A DNA stretch of 64,000 nucleotides from Zwartia hollandica (GTDB lineage Bacteria > Pseudomonadota > Gammaproteobacteria > Burkholderiales > Burkholderiaceae_B): contig NZ_JAHXRI010000010.1 in the NCBI RefSeq assembly GCF_019923725.1, positions 210,636 through 274,635 of the forward strand, read 5' to 3'. The notes beneath the pieces are model-generated. The model worked only from the letters and a program-made list of their open reading frames with translations. It ran no database searches and was not told the origin of the DNA. Below, piece after piece: positions 61,314-64,000 of this stretch. How positions within the stretch are numbered: position 1 is the stretch's first letter; each line of letters begins with the position of its first letter. Position numbers and translations under genes: made by a program.

Positions 61314-61481
61314 ATGGCAAAAGGTGCACGCGAAAAAATCAAGCTTGAGTCCAGCGCTGGAACAGGTCATTTCTACACAACGACAAAAAACAAGCGCAAC
61401 ATGCCCGAGAAAATGCTGATCAAGAAATTCGATCCAGTCGCTCGTAAGCACGTTGACTATAAAGAAACTAAGCTCAAGTAA
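61314..61481 (+). CDS. rpmG: 50S ribosomal protein L33
   Basis: 55-residue ribosomal protein that binds 23S rRNA near the E site. It begins [20 protein letters not shown] and continues [20 protein letters not shown], ending in VDYKETKLK. The zinc-binding Cys pairs of the alternative (C+) form are absent, so it is the C-minus type. AAAGGAG lies 7 bases upstream. Co-transcribed with rpmB. Confidence 0.98.
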   Translation: MAKGAREKIKLESSAGTGHFYTTTKNKRNMPEKMLIKKFDPVARKHVDYKETKLK

Positions 61482-61507
61482 TACGAGCCGACGGTCCGGT
61501 TTCTACA

Positions 61508-61541
61508 CAAACAGCCTCGCCTAGCGAGGCTGTTTGTTTTT
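61508..61541 (+). terminator. Intrinsic terminator after rpmB-rpmG
   Basis: CAAACAGCCTCGC pairs with the reverse arm GCGAGGCTGTTTG over 13 bases with a 3-base loop, followed by TTTTT. A textbook terminator for the ribosomal protein operon. Confidence 0.93.
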
Positions 61542-61613
61542 GTGGTCGAATTTTGTCTCCGGTTTATGTCGCCGTGACCCGCCTTTCGCTAGGGTGCGAA
61601 GGGCGTACCGCCC

Positions 61614-61619
61614 TATAAT
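61614..61619 (+). promoter_or_regulatory. Candidate leuS -10 box
   Basis: TATAAT 50 bases upstream of the leuS ATG. No clear -35 hexamer at 16-18 bases; a small hairpin AGGGCG/CGCCCT overlaps it. Confidence 0.35.
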
Positions 61620-61669
61620 GTCACTCAGATTGACGCATTGTGCGTCTCACCTTTTTTTTGGCTGTATTT

Positions 61670-64000
61670 ATGCAGGAACGCTACCAACCTAACGCCGTCG
61701 AAGCGGCTGCCCACGCTAACTGGGATTCTCGTGATGCCTACCTCGTAACCGAGGGCGCAAAAAATGCAGCAGGAGAACCCAAACCCAAATTCTATGCTTG
61801 CTCGATGCTGCCCTACCCTAGTGGTAAGTTGCACATGGGTCACGTTCGCAACTACACCATCAACGACATGATGGCCCGGCAATTACGCATGCGTGGCTAC
61901 AACGTCTTGATGCCAATGGGTTGGGACGCATTCGGCATGCCCGCTGAAAACGCAGCCATCAAGTCCAATGTCCCGCCCGCAAAGTGGACATACGACAACA
62001 TCGCCTACATGAAGAAGCAAATGAAGGCGATGGGGTTGGCGATCGACTGGTCTCGCGAAATGTGTGCCTGCGATCCAAAATACTACAAGTGGAATCAGTG
62101 GCTCTTTTTGAAGATGCTTGAAAAAGGCATTGCTTATCGCAAGACCCAGGTTGTGAACTGGGATCCCGTTGACAATACTGTCTTGGCAAATGAGCAGGTG
62201 ATCGACGGTCGTGGATGGCGCTCTGGCGCACCGGTTGAGAAGCGTGAAATTCCTGGTTACTACCTACGCATTACTGACTACGCAAGTGAACTCCTCGAGC
62301 AAGTACAAAACGGCCTAGAAGGATGGCCCGACCGTGTTCGTGCCATGCAAGAAAACTGGATCGGCAAAAGCGAAGGTGTGCGCTTTGCATTTACGCATGC
62401 CATCAAGAATGCCGAGGGTCATTTGATCCAAGACGGCAAGATGTTTGTCTTCACAACGCGTGCCGATACGATCATGGGTGTTACGTTCTGCGCGGTTGCA
62501 CCAGAGCATCCTCTGGCAACGCACGCAGCGAGTACCAACCCTGTGCTGGCTGCCTTTATCGAACAGTGCAAACGCGGTGGCACCACCGAAGCTGAGCTCG
62601 CCACGCGTGAAAAAGAAGGTCTAGATACAGGACTGACTGTCACACACCCCCTTACAGGCAAACAGGTCGCGCTGTGGGTAGGCAACTATGTCTTAATGAG
62701 CTATGGCGATGGCGCGGTCATGGGTGTGCCTGCGCATGATGAACGCGACTTTGCGTTTGCAAACAAATATGGCATCGCCATTACTCAGGTGGTGCAAGTT
62801 GGCGACAAGCTGTTTGACAACAACGTTTGGAACGAATCCTATGCAGACAAACAAACGGGTCGTTTAGTTAACTCTGCTGAATATAACGGCCTGACCTTCA
62901 CACAAGCCATTGAGACGATCTCGGGCAAGCTCGAAGCGCTTGGCTTAGGCACCCGTCAGACAACATGGCGCTTGCGTGACTGGGGCATCTCGCGACAACG
63001 CTATTGGGGCACGCCCATCCCAATCATCCATTGTCAAGACTGCGGTGCGGTGCCGGTGCCAGAAAAGGATTTGCCAGTTGTCTTACCCGATGACCTGATC
63101 CCCGATGGCAGTGGCAACCCCTTGGCTAAGCATGAAGGCTTCTTGTCTTGCCATTGCCCAAAATGCGGCAAGCCAGCAAAACGCGAAACCGACACGATGG
63201 ATACCTTCGTGGATTCGTCATGGTATTTCATGCGTTACACCTCGCCTGGCAACGATCAACAAATGGTCGATGCGCGCAATGATTACTGGATGCCGATGGA
63301 TCAGTATATCGGCGGCATTGAACATGCTGTGCTGCACTTGCTTTATGCACGCTTCTGGACACGCGTGATGCGTGATCTGGGCCTGGTGAAGTTCGATGAA
63401 CCCTTTACCAAGTTACTGTGCCAAGGCATGGTGCTTAATCACATCTATTCCGCCAAGAACGAGAAAGGTGGAGTCGAGTACTTCTGGCCTGAAGAGGTCG
63501 AAAACGTCTACGACACCAAAGGCGCTATTGTTGGCGCTAAGCTCAAAAGCAATGGGCGCGACATCACCTACGGCGGCGTGGGCACCATGTCCAAGTCGAA
63601 GAACAATGGCGTAGATCCCCAGTCATTAATCGACACCCAAGGTGCAGACACAGCTCGCTTGTTTGTGATGTTCACGAGCCCACCTGAACAAACACTCGAG
63701 TGGTCGGATTCTGGCGTGGAAGGCTCAAACCGCTTTTTACGTCGACTCTGGTCGCTCTGCTTTCAGAAGCAAGCAGAGGTTACGGCGGGACTCAAGACAC
63801 CCACGACGGACTGGTCAACCGCAAGCAACGATATTAAGAAGCTACGCTTTGAGATCTACACTCTGCTCAAGCAAGCTGACTATGACTACCAGCGCATTCA
63901 GTACAACACCGTTGTTTCTGCGTGCATGAAAATGCTCAATGCCATTGACGATGCCACACTAGGCGATTCGAACTTTGCTCGTGCAGCGACTGCGGAAACA
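61670..64000 (+). CDS. leuS: Leucyl-tRNA synthetase (3' end beyond window)
   Basis: The frame is open from the ATG at 61670 to the last base: 777 residues, about 90 percent of the usual 860-880. The class I motifs are present: [15 protein letters not shown] (HIGH, about 49-63) and [20 protein letters not shown] (KMSKS, about 641-660). The CP1 editing domain holds [20 protein letters not shown] (about 262-281), with the Thr-rich and Asp-containing editing pocket. The zinc-type CxxC pair ([14 protein letters not shown]) lies near 458-505. It charges tRNA-Leu. It was chosen from the conserved [20 protein letters not shown] start. Confidence 0.97.
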   Translation, partial: MQERYQPNAVEAAAHANWDSRDAYLVTEGAKNAAGEPKPKFYACSMLPYPSGKLHMGHVRNYTINDMMARQLRMRGYNVLMPMGWDAFGMPAENAAIKSNVPPAKWTYDNIAYMKKQMKAMGLAIDWSREMCACDPKYYKWNQWLFLKMLEKGIAYRKTQVVNWDPVDNTVLANEQVIDGRGWRSGAPVEKREIPGYYLRITDYASELLEQVQNGLEGWPDRVRAMQENWIGKSEGVRFAFTHAIKNAEGHLIQDGKMFVFTTRADTIMGVTFCAVAPEHPLATHAASTNPVLAAFIEQCKRGGTTEAELATREKEGLDTGLTVTHPLTGKQVALWVGNYVLMSYGDGAVMGVPAHDERDFAFANKYGIAITQVVQVGDKLFDNNVWNESYADKQTGRLVNSAEYNGLTFTQAIETISGKLEALGLGTRQTTWRLRDWGISRQRYWGTPIPIIHCQDCGAVPVPEKDLPVVLPDDLIPDGSGNPLAKHEGFLSCHCPKCGKPAKRETDTMDTFVDSSWYFMRYTSPGNDQQMVDARNDYWMPMDQYIGGIEHAVLHLLYARFWTRVMRDLGLVKFDEPFTKLLCQGMVLNHIYSAKNEKGGVEYFWPEEVENVYDTKGAIVGAKLKSNGRDITYGGVGTMSKSKNNGVDPQSLIDTQGADTARLFVMFTSPPEQTLEWSDSGVEGSNRFLRRLWSLCFQKQAEVTAGLKTPTTDWSTASNDIKKLRFEIYTLLKQADYDYQRIQYNTVVSACMKMLNAIDDATLGDSNFARAATAET

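Overview
The window looks like a chromosomal segment of a betaproteobacterium of the order Burkholderiales, most like the Alcaligenaceae. This is inferred from three things. There are six periplasmic Bug/TctC-type receptors, a family greatly expanded in that group. There is a conserved housekeeping block (ispH, fkpB, radC, rpmB, rpmG, leuS). The coding density and moderate G+C also fit. No species can be named from the sequence alone.

Layout. 1-3240: a quinone-oxidoreductase-like MDR enzyme and a peroxide-defence pair (ahpC, ahpF). 3405-9880: a catabolic locus of two divergent operons, one with a phytanoyl-CoA-dioxygenase-like enzyme and a SAF-domain oxidoreductase, the other with a cysteine-less thiolase-like protein, its DUF35 partner, a tandem alpha/beta-barrel protein and a fused CoA-transferase. 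10015-14902: a cell-envelope region with an alpha/beta-hydrolase lipoprotein, then a leftward four-gene operon of exported proteins: a TpsB/FhaC-like outer-membrane transporter, a protein with 20 perfect copies of a 12-residue repeat, a Cys-rich lipoprotein and a small secreted protein. 15000-19262: a TetR regulator, a thiamine-diphosphate enzyme and two Bug receptors. 19406-22613: an unusual operon of three solute-binding proteins from three families (PstS-like, TAXI-like, Bug). 22680-27466: a complete TRAP transporter (DctP/Q/M) divergent from an IlvD/Edd dehydratase. 27471-31627: YgiQ, a VOC protein, a divergent dehydroquinase-like protein and an EthD-like protein. 31747-36547: a 7TM-type histidine kinase, a formylglycine-generating-enzyme-like protein lacking the catalytic cysteines, a second MDR enzyme and an amidase. 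36585-38627: a 50-residue Cys-rich protein, then a visibly G+C-rich pair (Bug receptor and TIM-barrel isomerase) that may have been acquired. 38858-41237: a Bug receptor and a ferric-reductase-like protein.

41367-41889 holds tRNA-Asn, a displaced copy of its 3' half and, between them, a decayed zeta-toxin-like gene: the footprint of a lost integrative element. 42440-51266 is a nitrogen-scavenging-like locus with four NodB/PuuE-type deacetylases, an NMT1/SsuABC-type ABC importer, a C45 Ntn-hydrolase, a Gfo/Idh/MocA dehydrogenase and tRNA-Thr. 51445-55186 has a sixth Bug receptor, a Tat-exported beta-carbonic-anhydrase-like protein, a lipocalin and a second membrane-tethered TAXI protein. 55183 to the end is core genome: ispH, fkpB, radC, a thiolase, a luciferase-like monooxygenase, a Bcr/CflA exporter, rpmB, rpmG and a leuS that runs off the window.

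The best candidates for something undescribed are the TpsB/repeat-protein/lipoprotein operon, the PstS-TAXI-Bug operon without any permease, and the Cys-less thiolase-DUF35 catabolic locus. Every functional statement here rests on reading motifs and context; no search was run.
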